A stretch of DNA of 64,000 bases from Deltaproteobacteria bacterium (GTDB taxonomy: Bacteria; Desulfobacterota; Desulfobacteria; Desulfobacterales; Desulfosarcinaceae): positions 1 to 64,000 of the forward strand of contig JAKALP010000010.1 of assembly GCA_021824175.1 (NCBI GenBank). Direction: 5' to 3'. The notes under the pieces are model-generated. The model was not told where the DNA came from. It searched no databases and saw nothing but the letters and a program-made list of their open reading frames with translations. Made by a program: the position numbers and the translations under genes. Shown one piece after another: positions 43,887-52,910 of this stretch (within the stretch, counting starts at the first letter, position 1; every line of letters begins with the position of its first letter).

Positions 43887-45533
43887 TTAGCCCACAAACT
43901 GCCGCCGCAGCACGGTGTCCTTCAACCAGCGGCGGTCGTCGCGTTTGGGGTATTGCAGATTGTAGTGCAGGCCGCGGCTCTCTTTGCGGTGGCGGGCGCA
44001 TTTGATGATCAGTTCGGCCACGGTGGCGATGTTGCGCAGTTCGATGAGATCGGGCACCACCTTGAAGTGCCAGTAGTAATCGTGGATCTCGCTCTGAATG
44101 GTTTCAATGCGGCGCTGGGCGCGCTCCAGGCGCTTGTCCGAGCGCACGATGCCCACGTAATTCCACATCAGGCGCCGGATTTCGTCCCAGTTGTGGGTCA
44201 CCACGATCATTTCGTCGCTGTCAATGGTGCCCACGTCATCCCAGGCCGGCGGCTGGGGCAGGGGATTGAACAGGTTGGCCTTGAGCTGGGTGATCACGGC
44301 CTGGGCCGCGCTGTCGGCATACACCAGGGCTTCGAGCAGTGAGTTGCTGGCCAGGCGGTTGGCCCCGTGCAGGCCCGTGCAGGCGGTTTCGCCCACGGCG
44401 TAGAGATTCTGGATGTCGGTGAGGCCGTACATGTCGGTCACCACGCCGCCGCACATGTAGTGGGCCGCCGGCACCACGGGGATGGGCTGGCGGGTCATGT
44501 CGATGCCCAGGCTCAGGCATTTGGCATGGATGTTGGGAAAGCGCTCCCGGATCATATCGGCCGGCTGATGGGTGATATCCAGGAAAACCGATTCATCGCC
44601 GCTTTTCTTCAGCTCGGTATCAATGGCCCGGGCCACCACGTCGCGGCAGGCCAGATCTTTTTGGGGATCATAATCGGCCATGAAGGCGCGCCCCTGGCGG
44701 TCAATGAGGATTCCGCCCTCGCCGCGCACGGCCTCGGAGATCAGAAAGTTCTTGGCCAGGGGATGATAGAGGCAAGTGGGGTGAAACTGCACAAACTCCA
44801 GATTGGCCACGGTGGCGCCGGCCCGGTAGGCCATGGCAATGCCGTCGCCCGAAGCGATATCGGGATTGCTGGTGTAGAGATAGACCTTGCCCGCGCCGCC
44901 CGTGGCCAACAGCGTAATATGGGCCGCGAAGGTCTTGACCCGGTTGCTGCCGCGCTCCAGCACATAGGCCCCGCAGCAGAAATCTTCATGAGTCGTGGTG
45001 ACCAGACCCCGCTTGATGCGGGTGGACTGGGTGATCAGATCAATGGCAATGTGGTTTTCAAACAACTGGATATTGGGATGGCTGCGCACCAGGTCCAGCA
45101 GCACTTGTTCCACTTCCCGGCCGGTCAGATCGTGGGCGTGAACAATGCGGTTGTGGGAGTGGCCGCCCTCGCGGCCTAAGTCCAATGGGGGCGGAGCGCC
45201 GTTCTTGCTGCGCTGCTCCTGGCGCAAGTTAAAGCGCACCCCCAGCTGGATCAGTTCATTGATGCGCGCCGGTCCGGCTTTGACCACCATTTCCACCACA
45301 TCGGCGTTGCATAAGCCATCGCCGGAAGACAGCGTATCCTGGATGTGCAGATCAAAAGTGTCCGTGGCGCCGAACACCGAGGCAATGCCGCCCTGGGCCA
45401 GGTTGGTGTTGCTCTCCATGGCCTCTTTCTTGGTGACCAGAGCCACGCTGCCGTGTTCGGCCACTTTCAAAGCGAACATCAGGCCAGCCACGCCGGAGCC
45501 GATAACGAGAATGTCGGTTTGGATATCGGGCAT
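43887..45533 (-). CDS. nadB: L-aspartate oxidase
   Basis: First enzyme of de novo NAD synthesis: oxidises aspartate to iminoaspartate for NadA. 548 aa of the FAD-dependent succinate dehydrogenase/fumarate reductase flavoprotein family. The FAD-binding GSGVAGLMFA is at residues 12-21; NLAQGGIASVFG, the covalent-flavin-free variant motif, is near 43-54; HSHNRIVHAHDLTGREVE and PAAHYMCGGVVTDMYG, both typical of NadB, follow. The C-terminal helical domain is complete. Stands alone; no nadA or nadC is in the window. Confidence 0.93.
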   Translation of the reverse strand: MPDIQTDILVIGSGVAGLMFALKVAEHGSVALVTKKEAMESNTNLAQGGIASVFGATDTFDLHIQDTLSSGDGLCNADVVEMVVKAGPARINELIQLGVRFNLRQEQRSKNGAPPPLDLGREGGHSHNRIVHAHDLTGREVEQVLLDLVRSHPNIQLFENHIAIDLITQSTRIKRGLVTTTHEDFCCGAYVLERGSNRVKTFAAHITLLATGGAGKVYLYTSNPDIASGDGIAMAYRAGATVANLEFVQFHPTCLYHPLAKNFLISEAVRGEGGILIDRQGRAFMADYDPQKDLACRDVVARAIDTELKKSGDESVFLDITHQPADMIRERFPNIHAKCLSLGIDMTRQPIPVVPAAHYMCGGVVTDMYGLTDIQNLYAVGETACTGLHGANRLASNSLLEALVYADSAAQAVITQLKANLFNPLPQPPAWDDVGTIDSDEMIVVTHNWDEIRRLMWNYVGIVRSDKRLERAQRRIETIQSEIHDYYWHFKVVPDLIELRNIATVAELIIKCARHRKESRGLHYNLQYPKRDDRRWLKDTVLRRQFVG

Positions 45534-45630
45534 TTTCTATTTCTTCGGTTTTAAGCCTTAATTTTAAAGCATAAAGTTAAGGAATTCTACCTATAGCTTT
45601 AAACTTTGCTACTTTAAACTTTAAACTCTA

Positions 45631-46293
45631 CTACAACAACCCTGTCCGTCTTTTGGGCTTCTTCATCACCCAGCCGGTAATGAATCCGATGATCACCAGT
45701 CCACCGCCGTAGAGAAAGCCTTCAATGAGCTGGCTGCTCGCCAACTTATTGAGCTGGTTTTCAAACTGCTCGGATTTTTCCCTGGTTTCCTGGAGCTCCT
45801 TTTGATTCTTCTGATACTCCGCTTTGAATTTGAGAAATTCGGCGGACTCCTTTTTCAGGTTTTCATAGGCCGCTTCCGCCTTTTGCAACGCATCATGGGT
45901 CTGATTCCGGTCGCCGCTCACGCTTTTATTCTCCGCGCCCAGCTCGGCGAGCTTTTGCTGCAACTCCTTGTTCTGGCTGATGAGATCGGTATGCTTTTTC
46001 TCCAGCCGCTCCAATTTCATGGATGAAGGGGTCTCGGTGGTCAATTCCCTGTTCAGGGCAAAACCCTCCTTGCCATTGGAAAGGCGCACCTCGGACCACT
46101 CATCGCCCTGGTTGATCAGCTCCAGCTCGCGGCCGGCCGGCACCAGGGCAATAATCTTACGATCCGTGCCAGGACCGGTGCGCACCGCGATTTCGCAAAC
46201 ATCGGAGGCATATCTGATCTCAGCTTCGCCCATGGCAAAACAGATCAAAAGCCACAGCACCACCCAAATTGCAATTTTGGTTGCTTTTTTCAT
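45631..46293 (-). CDS. SH3-domain protein with C-terminal membrane anchor (TIGR04211 type)
   Basis: 220 aa. A signal peptide (KIAIWVVLWLLICFAMG) is followed by a bacterial SH3 domain (about 25-85, VCEIAVRTGPGTDRKIIALVPAGREL and GFALNRELTTETPS), then a coiled coil of about 90 residues, and a single C-terminal membrane helix (FLYGGGLVIIGFITGW) with a basic end. This is the YgiM/TIGR04211 layout; those proteins sit in the inner membrane with the SH3 domain in the periplasm and have been linked to envelope maintenance. Start at 46293 behind TAGGAGT. Confidence 0.88.
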   Translation of the reverse strand: MKKATKIAIWVVLWLLICFAMGEAEIRYASDVCEIAVRTGPGTDRKIIALVPAGRELELINQGDEWSEVRLSNGKEGFALNRELTTETPSSMKLERLEKKHTDLISQNKELQQKLAELGAENKSVSGDRNQTHDALQKAEAAYENLKKESAEFLKFKAEYQKNQKELQETREKSEQFENQLNKLASSQLIEGFLYGGGLVIIGFITGWVMKKPKRRTGLL

Positions 46294-46599
46294 GGCAGAT
46301 ACTCCTATGGTTCGGGGCTCACAACAGGAGGTCCCGTTTTGGGCCATGGCCCAAAGGGTTAAAGGTCAAGGGCGCATCGACACGCAGGGGCTGATGGCGA
46401 CGAACAAAACGCGATATTGAAAAGCAAGATCGAGGGACGATCGGCGCGTTATGCCCGAACAGTGTTCCGCCATAGAGCGATGGCAGCGGAACGGGGCGTA
46501 TTCTTTGATAAAAAACAGTGTCTGTCAATAATTTCTTTAAAATCAAAGCCGCCTATGATATTTTGTCTTTAATTCCAATATCAAAGGATCGATTAGGTA

Positions 46600-47058
46600 A
46601 TGGTCATTTACGATTTGCAATGCCCCCAGGGCCACCAGTTTGAAGGCTGGTTCGATGACGCCCAGGCCTATGAAAAACAACGCGCCCAAGGCCTGCTGAG
46701 CTGCCCGGTGTGCAATGCCTGCGACGTGGTGCGCGTGCCCTCCACCTTTGCCATCACCGGCGTCAAAAGCGGCGCGGTGCAGCCGCCCAAGCTGCGCTCG
46801 CCGGCCGAGGCCCAAATCATGACCCGGGCCGTCATGGAGTATGTGGAAAACCACTTCGACAACGTGGGCACCGAGTTTGCCAAGGAAGCCCTCAAAATCC
46901 ACTACGGCGCCGCCGAGCCGCGCAACATCCGCGGCGTCAGCACAACCCAGGAAGAGCAGACTCTGCGCCAGGAGGGAGTGGATTTTTTCAAATTCCCCAT
47001 ACCCGCCGATAGCGGCGACAAGCCCACGCCATCTTCTTCTGGCTCAGAATCCGAATGA
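46600..47058 (+). CDS. DUF1178 zinc-ribbon protein
   Basis: 152 aa. MVIYDLQCPQGHQFEGWF at the start and CPVCNACDVVRVPSTFAI further on are the two halves of the conserved DUF1178 (COG5319) head with Cys pairs suited to bind zinc; a helical middle follows and the tail is polar and disordered. Function unknown; the family is widespread in proteobacteria. Convergent with the ERCC4-type nuclease gene, 26 nt apart. Confidence 0.88.
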   Translation: MVIYDLQCPQGHQFEGWFDDAQAYEKQRAQGLLSCPVCNACDVVRVPSTFAITGVKSGAVQPPKLRSPAEAQIMTRAVMEYVENHFDNVGTEFAKEALKIHYGAAEPRNIRGVSTTQEEQTLRQEGVDFFKFPIPADSGDKPTPSSSGSESE

Positions 47059-47084
47059 TGCGGCCGTAAAAAGCCCACCGCGAA

Positions 47085-47756
47085 CTATTCTTTAAAGCCG
47101 TCAAAGGGAGTCTCCGGCTCACTCACGCTCCAGCGGATCTTTTGCGCGATTCCCGGACCAATGCCTGCCACGGCTTGCAGTTCTTCGAAAGAAGCGGTAA
47201 CCACGGCCTCAACGCTGCCGAACTTCTCCAGCAATCGCCGGGCCTTGGTGCGACCGATGCCGGGGATTCCTTGGAGGATATAGAGCTGGCGCCCCCGTTT
47301 GCTTCTGGGACGATGCCCAGGACGGGCCAGCCCCTCGGTGTCGATACGGGCGATCTGGCGCGCCGCGTAGACCATCAATTGCGCACTCTCCAGCGGGTCC
47401 ATAGATCTCAGCACCGGCAATCCCAATACCAACGAAGCGAAGATCAGGGCTCCCTGCATCGCCTCGCGGCGCATCTGAACGCCCGCCAGGTCCCTGGAGG
47501 TGCCCTCCAGAATCAGCACCCCCTTCAACTCCGATCCCGCCAGCCGAATGGCCTGGTTGAAAAAGCGGCCGTCGATAATGGAAAGCTGCAAGTCTCTAAG
47601 GCTCTTGCGCTCAAATATGAGGCGTTGGTCCACCTGATAATCGCCCAGGGGCAACGTCCGGATTTCAACAGCCACATCGGCCAAGCTTTTCAAATGGGCG
47701 ATAACGCCGCTTTGCTGCTCGCGGTGATCGGCGATGATGTGGATGGGGTGGAGCAT
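47085..47756 (-). CDS. ERCC4-type (XPF/MUS81-like) nuclease with helix-hairpin-helix tail
   Basis: 223 aa. An ERCC4 nuclease domain fills residues 1-130: IIADHREQQSGV at the start, GDYQVDQRLIFERKSLRDL with the catalytic ERKxxxD motif near 50-56, and GVLILEG. Tandem helix-hairpin-helix motifs (LQGIPGIGRTKARRLLEKFG and LQAVAGIGPGIAQKI) occupy 155-210 and bind DNA. Archaeal Hef and eukaryotic XPF use this pair to cut branched DNA. There is no helicase domain. Such stand-alone nucleases occur sparsely in bacteria, so transfer is possible. Neighbours give no pathway. Confidence 0.85.
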   Translation of the reverse strand: MLHPIHIIADHREQQSGVIAHLKSLADVAVEIRTLPLGDYQVDQRLIFERKSLRDLQLSIIDGRFFNQAIRLAGSELKGVLILEGTSRDLAGVQMRREAMQGALIFASLVLGLPVLRSMDPLESAQLMVYAARQIARIDTEGLARPGHRPRSKRGRQLYILQGIPGIGRTKARRLLEKFGSVEAVVTASFEELQAVAGIGPGIAQKIRWSVSEPETPFDGFKE

Positions 47757-47842
47757 AAAATCGGTTAAGATGCCCTATTAAATGTTTTGTTTTTTTAAAT
47801 GGAAAAGAACTCTTGCACTTAAATGTTGAGTATCATCAGCCC

Positions 47843-48490
47843 CTATCGCTGTGAGTCTTCATGGGCAAACCATTGGCGCAGTATTGAACGCAGTTTTTGA
47901 AAGGAGGCATCCTGGCAGCGGCTTAGGCTGACTTTTTCAGCCAGTTCTTTAAACAGTGTAGCGACTCGCGGCTTTCTCACTTGGCGCAGTGCGAGTTCAA
48001 AAGCTCTTTTGGGATCAGGTGGTTTTGAAATTAAGGCTGGCCAAGCATAAGCTTCCTCCAGATATGCTCTAAGGCTCCTCATGTTTCCGGACCAACCCAA
48101 CACGGAGGCGACCTGCCGAGAATCGGCCCACACCCATGCCTCAAGCTCAGGATCAATAATGATAACCGCAGCGTCCGCTTTTGGCCAACCATTGGCATAA
48201 AGCCTTGATTCGATTTCTGCTTCAAGTTCAATCCGAGGTCTTTGGTCTAAGCCGGAACCGTGGTGATCAAAACAGAGCAAGGCGTGTCGATGAGAAGATT
48301 GGGGCGCACGTAATAAATTTACGGCATCTTTACAACAACCGGCATCTCTTCCGGAATAGCGTAGCAGATCTTTAGCCGGATCGAAATTGACACGAATGCC
48401 CAAAGCTTGTTGGCGTTTGGCGAAAAGCGTTTTAAATGTATTTTCAGCATCCAGATCCGCAACCACCACAAAAAGGTCACGTTTGTTCAT
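47843..48490 (-). CDS. TOPRIM-like protein paired with AAA ATPase (MAD4/DUF4276-like)
   Basis: 215 aa, soluble. RDLFVVVADLDAENTF near the start, then HRHALLCFDHHG near 78-90 and AAVIIIDPELEAWVW near 112-126: acidic residues spaced like a TOPRIM metal site. The pattern recalls the MAD4 protein of the methylation-associated defence system and more distantly DUF4276. The start overlaps the stop of the AAA ATPase gene by 4 nt (ATGA), so the two are made together. I start it at 48490; the longer frame extends into the ATPase gene. No methyltransferase is nearby. Nuclease activity is inferred only. Confidence 0.7.
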   Translation of the reverse strand: MNKRDLFVVVADLDAENTFKTLFAKRQQALGIRVNFDPAKDLLRYSGRDAGCCKDAVNLLRAPQSSHRHALLCFDHHGSGLDQRPRIELEAEIESRLYANGWPKADAAVIIIDPELEAWVWADSRQVASVLGWSGNMRSLRAYLEEAYAWPALISKPPDPKRAFELALRQVRKPRVATLFKELAEKVSLSRCQDASFQKLRSILRQWFAHEDSQR

Positions 48491-49761
48491 CCGAGCACCC
48501 CCGAAGCATAAAGCTCGCTCAGATTTAGACTGCCTTTCCATTTCCGAAGCTCGGGGTGATCAGGGCCGGAAACGACATCGGTGGCCCCATTATCTGCCTT
48601 TTTAAAACATAGAACATCTTCGACTTGGGAACACCCGAGAATAACAGGCGAATGAGTCGCAAGTAGAATTTGGGCGCCATATACCGAACGCAGCGCTTGG
48701 AAGACTGTTTCCATGGCCATAGGATGAATGCCGTTTTCAGGCTCTTCGATCAAATAGATCCCTTCAAAATCTTTTAAGAAGGCCGGCAACGTCAGTGCCA
48801 GCATGCGTAGCGTGCCGTCCGAGGCGGTCCATGAGGGCACCTTAAGACCATCGCGATAAACGATTTGTAGAAAACGGTGCCTTGTGTCCGGAAGTTCAAC
48901 CGTGGTCACGTTTTGAATATCGGGCAGGGCTGTCTGTAACAAGGCGACCCATTGTTTATAGCGCTCATCATCGTTTTCCCTTAATTCGTGAATCACCCAG
49001 GGCAAATTACTTCCATCGGGCTTGAATAATCGGCCTTGTCCGGGCCTGCTGGCTTGGCGTAAAACCATACTATTTAACATTAATTTTTGGGTTCCATTAA
49101 TCAGAATTTCCCGTAACCAGGTGGATACCGGAAACTTGCGCTCATCATCGGGCATATTGGCCAAAGCGGATTTTCGTGGCCCTAACGGATAAGAGGGTGC
49201 CCATCCTCCTTTACCTTTCTTAGTTTGTGTCTCGGCATAATAGTTGTCGTTACCATTATATACTTTGCGCAATACCCGTTTCTTCCCGGCGCCGACTTTA
49301 ATGCCATGCATAATCGTACGGGGCGGGTCCACCGTCATCGGAAAAATCGCATGCTGTATCGGCTCCTGCGTGCGCAACTGTTTCTGCTCAAGAATCACTT
49401 GCTCATCAAAAATACTGATGGCATCGGTCTGTGAATCCAAACCGATGGAGATTTCATATCGAACATATTGGGGCGGCTGATCCTGATTCAACATGTCAGC
49501 GCGCGCCTTGGGAATTTCCAAGGCTACAGCCAGTTCGAATCTCCCGCCCTTTCCGAAAAAGAAAAGGTCATTGATGTCAGAGGCCCGAGATGTGACAGCA
49601 TCGTCCAGCCCCTGGGATAGCAAATCGCTCAAAAAAGCAGGCACATCCAGAAATGTGGTCTTGCCGCTGGCGTTCGGGCCGATCAATACCTGGAAGGTTT
49701 CCAAGGGCTGCCGGATATAACTCAAACAGCGATAATTCAGCGCTTCGATAAGCCGGATCAT
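48487..49761 (-). CDS. AAA-type ATPase of a putative two-gene defence unit
   Basis: 424 aa, of the SMC/OLD-like AAA_21 family. IRLIEALNYRCLSYIRQPL and the Walker A VLIGPNASGKTTFLD lie in the first 45 residues, a signature-like LPAFLKDF comes late, and the Walker B FEGIYLIEEPENGIHP near 340 with the following ILLATHSPVIL switch His. It has no TOPRIM domain of its own; the partner gene supplies one, as in defence modules where ATPase and nuclease are separate proteins. CAGGAGAAATT precedes the ATG at 49761. The pairing resembles MAD3-MAD4 of the methylation-associated defence system without its methyltransferase and kinase. Confidence 0.85.
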   Translation of the reverse strand: MIRLIEALNYRCLSYIRQPLETFQVLIGPNASGKTTFLDVPAFLSDLLSQGLDDAVTSRASDINDLFFFGKGGRFELAVALEIPKARADMLNQDQPPQYVRYEISIGLDSQTDAISIFDEQVILEQKQLRTQEPIQHAIFPMTVDPPRTIMHGIKVGAGKKRVLRKVYNGNDNYYAETQTKKGKGGWAPSYPLGPRKSALANMPDDERKFPVSTWLREILINGTQKLMLNSMVLRQASRPGQGRLFKPDGSNLPWVIHELRENDDERYKQWVALLQTALPDIQNVTTVELPDTRHRFLQIVYRDGLKVPSWTASDGTLRMLALTLPAFLKDFEGIYLIEEPENGIHPMAMETVFQALRSVYGAQILLATHSPVILGCSQVEDVLCFKKADNGATDVVSGPDHPELRKWKGSLNLSELYASGVLG

Positions 49762-49852
49762 AATTTCTCCTGGGTGATATTTGAAAACCCTTGTTCTTTT
49801 ATTATCTTTGCGCTGAACATTGGTCAACTTAACGATTCAATAAATCCATCCA

Positions 49853-52030
49853 TCAACCCTCTGCCTTCATCCGCCACGCCAGCAATGTTTGCCGTTGCCG
49901 GGGCTGGTCGGCCTCCACGGCCACGCGCACGGCTTTGGCCGAGCCCACCAGGATCACCATGTGGCGGGCGCGGGTCAGGGCCGTGTAGAGCAGGTTGCGC
50001 TGCAGCATGACGTAGTGCTGGGTCACCATGGGCAGAATGATCACCGGGTACTCCGAACCTTGGGATTTGTGCACCGAGATGGCGTAGGCCGGAGAAAGCT
50101 CGTCCAATTCCGCTTCATCGTAGATCACCCGGCGGCCGTCAAAATCCACGCTCAATTGCTTCTCTTCCAGATCCACGTCGCAGACAAAGCCGATTTCGCC
50201 GTTAAATACTTCTTTCTGGTAGTTGTTGCGCAGGTGCATCACCTTGTCGGTGAGATAAAAGCGTCCGCCCAGGGCCGTGCTGGTCTGCACGTTGGGATTG
50301 AGGGCCGTCTGGAGCATTTGATTGAGGTTCAGGGTACCGGCCACGCCTTTGTGCATGGGGGTCAACACCTGGGTCTGGCGGGCGATCTCCAGGCCCAATT
50401 GATGCGGCAAGCGCCGCGTGCACAAATCCACAATGGTGGCGGCCACGGCCTCAAGAGTATCCTGGGCGATGAAGCTGAACTCCTGCAAGGGCTCGTCCGG
50501 GCCGATGGGCGCCAATTCAGGCAGCTCGCCGCGCCGCACCTGGTGGGCCTTGGCCACGATGGGGCTTTGGGCTGCCTGACGAAATACTTCTTTCAGTTCA
50601 AAGGCCGGCAGGGCCTGGGATTCAATCAGATCGGACAGCACGCTGCCCGGCCCCACCGAGGGCAGTTGGAAGACATCGCCCACCAGGATCAGACCGGCCT
50701 GCAGGGGCAGGGCCTTGATCAAAGAGCCCATGAGCAGGGCATCCACCATGGAGGCCTCATCCACGATCAGGACTTCGGTTTCCAGGGGGTTGTCCTGATC
50801 ACGCTCGAAATGGCCTTCGCTGAGATTGTAGCCCAGCAGTTTGTGCAGGGTGGCGGCCGGACGGCCGGTGACCTCGGCCATGCGCCGGGCGGCGCGGCCC
50901 GTGGGCGCGGAGAGTAAATACTTCCGGCCGACCGCTTCAAAGACCGCGGCCATGGCCCGGATCAGGGTGGTTTTGCCGGTGCCGGGGCCGCCGGTGATGA
51001 TCACCACGCGGTGGTGAAAGAGGCTTTCCAAAGCCGCCAACTGCTCGGGCGAAAGATGGATGGCCAGCCGCCGCACCACGGTGGCCAGAATGTCGGCCGC
51101 ATCCACGGGCGCCGGTGGCATGGGGATTTGCTGCATGACCTGCAGACGTTGGGCAATGCTGGTCTCCGCCACATACAGCGCTTTGAGATAAACCGGGCTT
51201 GCGGGCGCTTCCGGACAAATTGTAATCGTACCTTCGGCGGCCAGGTGATCCAGGGCCTTGGCCACGGCTTCAAAATCCAGATTGAAGGCCGTGCTGCAGC
51301 GGTCCACCAGGGCTTGGCGGGGCACAAAGACATGCCCCTCTTCGCCGGCCTCTTCCAAAAGAAATTTGAGACAGGCCTGGGCCCGCTCGCAGTCGTCGAT
51401 GGGCAGGTCCGAGTGGCGCACCACGGCATCGGCGATGTAGAAGCCGATGCGCGCAATATCGGCGGCCACGCGGTAGGGATCATGCCGCAGGATCTCCAGA
51501 GCCTCGGCGCCATAGGTTTTATAGATGCGCGCGGCATAGGACGGTTTTACTTCGGCGGCCTGGAGAAAATCCATCAAGGCCCGCACCTGGTGATGGGCCT
51601 GCCAGGCCTCGGCGATACGCCGGGCTTTCTCCGCGCCGATGCCGTGGACTTCGGTCAAGCGCAGGGGTTCTTTTTCGATGACTGTCAGGGTTTCGGCCTG
51701 AAAGTGGGCCAGCAGCCGCTCGGCGGTCTTGGGGCCGATGCCTTTGATCAGACCAGAGAGGAGATAGCGCCGGATCTCTTCCACGCCCGCGGGCAGAAGA
51801 ACTTCAAAACGAAGTACTTCCAGTTGCTGGCCAAAGCGCGGATGCTGCTTCCACTGCCCTTGCAAGCGCAAGGTCTCGCCGGGCCGGGTTTCGGGCAGGT
51901 GGCCGAGCACCGTGATCAGACTGGCCTGCTCCTTGGGCCGGAACTTGGCGATGACAAAGTGGGTCTCGGCATTGCGAAAGGTGATGCGCTCAATCTGGCC
52001 TTCAAGGGTGGTTTGGGGTGCTTTGGTCAT
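49853..52030 (-). CDS. recD2: RecD2-type ATP-dependent DNA helicase
   Basis: 725 aa. An N-terminal OB-like domain (residues 1-90) and a helix-hairpin-helix region (about 90-210) precede the superfamily 1B helicase core: Walker A ITGGPGTGKTTLI near 350, Walker B VLIVDEASMVDALLM near 420, and the late motif YAISVHKSQGSEYP near 655. This is the RecD2 layout, found in bacteria lacking RecBCD, where it unwinds DNA 5' to 3' in repair. Complete and of normal length. Confidence 0.93.
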   Translation of the reverse strand: MTKAPQTTLEGQIERITFRNAETHFVIAKFRPKEQASLITVLGHLPETRPGETLRLQGQWKQHPRFGQQLEVLRFEVLLPAGVEEIRRYLLSGLIKGIGPKTAERLLAHFQAETLTVIEKEPLRLTEVHGIGAEKARRIAEAWQAHHQVRALMDFLQAAEVKPSYAARIYKTYGAEALEILRHDPYRVAADIARIGFYIADAVVRHSDLPIDDCERAQACLKFLLEEAGEEGHVFVPRQALVDRCSTAFNLDFEAVAKALDHLAAEGTITICPEAPASPVYLKALYVAETSIAQRLQVMQQIPMPPAPVDAADILATVVRRLAIHLSPEQLAALESLFHHRVVIITGGPGTGKTTLIRAMAAVFEAVGRKYLLSAPTGRAARRMAEVTGRPAATLHKLLGYNLSEGHFERDQDNPLETEVLIVDEASMVDALLMGSLIKALPLQAGLILVGDVFQLPSVGPGSVLSDLIESQALPAFELKEVFRQAAQSPIVAKAHQVRRGELPELAPIGPDEPLQEFSFIAQDTLEAVAATIVDLCTRRLPHQLGLEIARQTQVLTPMHKGVAGTLNLNQMLQTALNPNVQTSTALGGRFYLTDKVMHLRNNYQKEVFNGEIGFVCDVDLEEKQLSVDFDGRRVIYDEAELDELSPAYAISVHKSQGSEYPVIILPMVTQHYVMLQRNLLYTALTRARHMVILVGSAKAVRVAVEADQPRQRQTLLAWRMKAEG

Positions 52031-52112
52031 GAAGATACTTTTTGGCTAGGGGGCAAGCCAGGCCTGCAAACAGGGTGTGCTGACAAAAATAATTCGTGAA
52101 GATCGTTTTCAG

Positions 52113-52194
52113 GCGAAGCCGCGAAGGCGCGAAGATGGAAGTCAATCCCGGCAGATATTTGAAGTCTTTCTTTTTCGCGGCTTCGCGGCTTCGC
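52113..52194. repeat. inverted 8-nt word arrays (GCGAAGCC type)
   Basis: Arms 52113-52133 and 52174-52194 pair at 20 of 21 positions across a 40-nt AT-rich middle. Located between gmhB and recD2, which are read in the same direction. Confidence 0.8.
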
Positions 52195-52221
52195 GTGAGC
52201 CATGGTATCTCTCTTCGACGT

Positions 52222-52776
52222 TTATGCTTTCAGGATAATCCGGGCGGCGGCCAGAAGGTCCGAAACTACATAATCGGGTTGCACCTTAAGTTCCGCCAGC
52301 TTCTGCTCCGCGGCCGCGATGTCGCCGGTGCGCACCAGAATCGTTTGGCCGCAGCCGGCATTGCGGCCGCAAAGGATATCCTTGGCGTTATCTCCAATCA
52401 TCACCGTAGTGGAGAGATCGATTTCGTACTTCTTCTGGGCTTGAATAATCAGGCCGGGCTTGGGTTTGCGGCAATCGCAGCCGTCATCGGGGTGATGGGG
52501 GCAGAAGAAGATGTCGTGGATGCGACCGCCGGCCGCGGCCACGGCGGCGCGCAATTGGGCGTGGGTGTGGTCCAGCACCGTTTGGTCCACCCAGCCCCGG
52601 CCAATGATCGACTGATTGGTGATCACAATGAGATGATACCCGGCCTGGGTGAGCATCCGCAGCGCTTCCAGACTGTTGGGCAGAAATTCAAACTCATCCC
52701 AACTCTTGATGTAGTCGGGCGAATCGCGGTTGATCACGCCGTCGCGGTCGAGAAATACTACTTTGTCCAGCTTCAC
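52222..52776 (-). CDS. gmhB: D,D-heptose 1,7-bisphosphate phosphatase
   Basis: 184 aa HAD-family phosphatase that removes the 7-phosphate in ADP-heptose synthesis for lipopolysaccharide core. VVFLDRDGVINRD (7-19) is the catalytic aspartate motif, VITNQSIIGRG the second motif, CPHHPDDGCDCRKP the zinc-binding loop specific to GmhB, and MIGDNAKDI the last motif. Other heptose genes are not in the window. Confidence 0.93.
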   Translation of the reverse strand: MKLDKVVFLDRDGVINRDSPDYIKSWDEFEFLPNSLEALRMLTQAGYHLIVITNQSIIGRGWVDQTVLDHTHAQLRAAVAAAGGRIHDIFFCPHHPDDGCDCRKPKPGLIIQAQKKYEIDLSTTVMIGDNAKDILCGRNAGCGQTILVRTGDIAAAEQKLAELKVQPDYVVSDLLAAARIILKA

Positions 52777-52805
52777 GGGAATGCTTTAACCTCTGAAGTA
52801 TTAAT

Positions 52806-52897
52806 TCAACAAGGGCGCGAAGGATCGCGGAGGAGCAATAAAATGATTTTTTTATCTAAACCTCTGCGTCTCTCCGCGGCCTCCGCGCCTGCGTTGA
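52806..52897. repeat. inverted 9-nt word arrays
   Basis: Arms 52806-52834 and 52869-52897 pair imperfectly (outer TCAAC and inner GGCGCG, GCGGAG blocks), made of words such as GGCCTCCGC. Between the HerA-like gene and gmhB. Confidence 0.65.
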
Positions 52898-52910
52898 ATG
52901 CTATCTTTGA

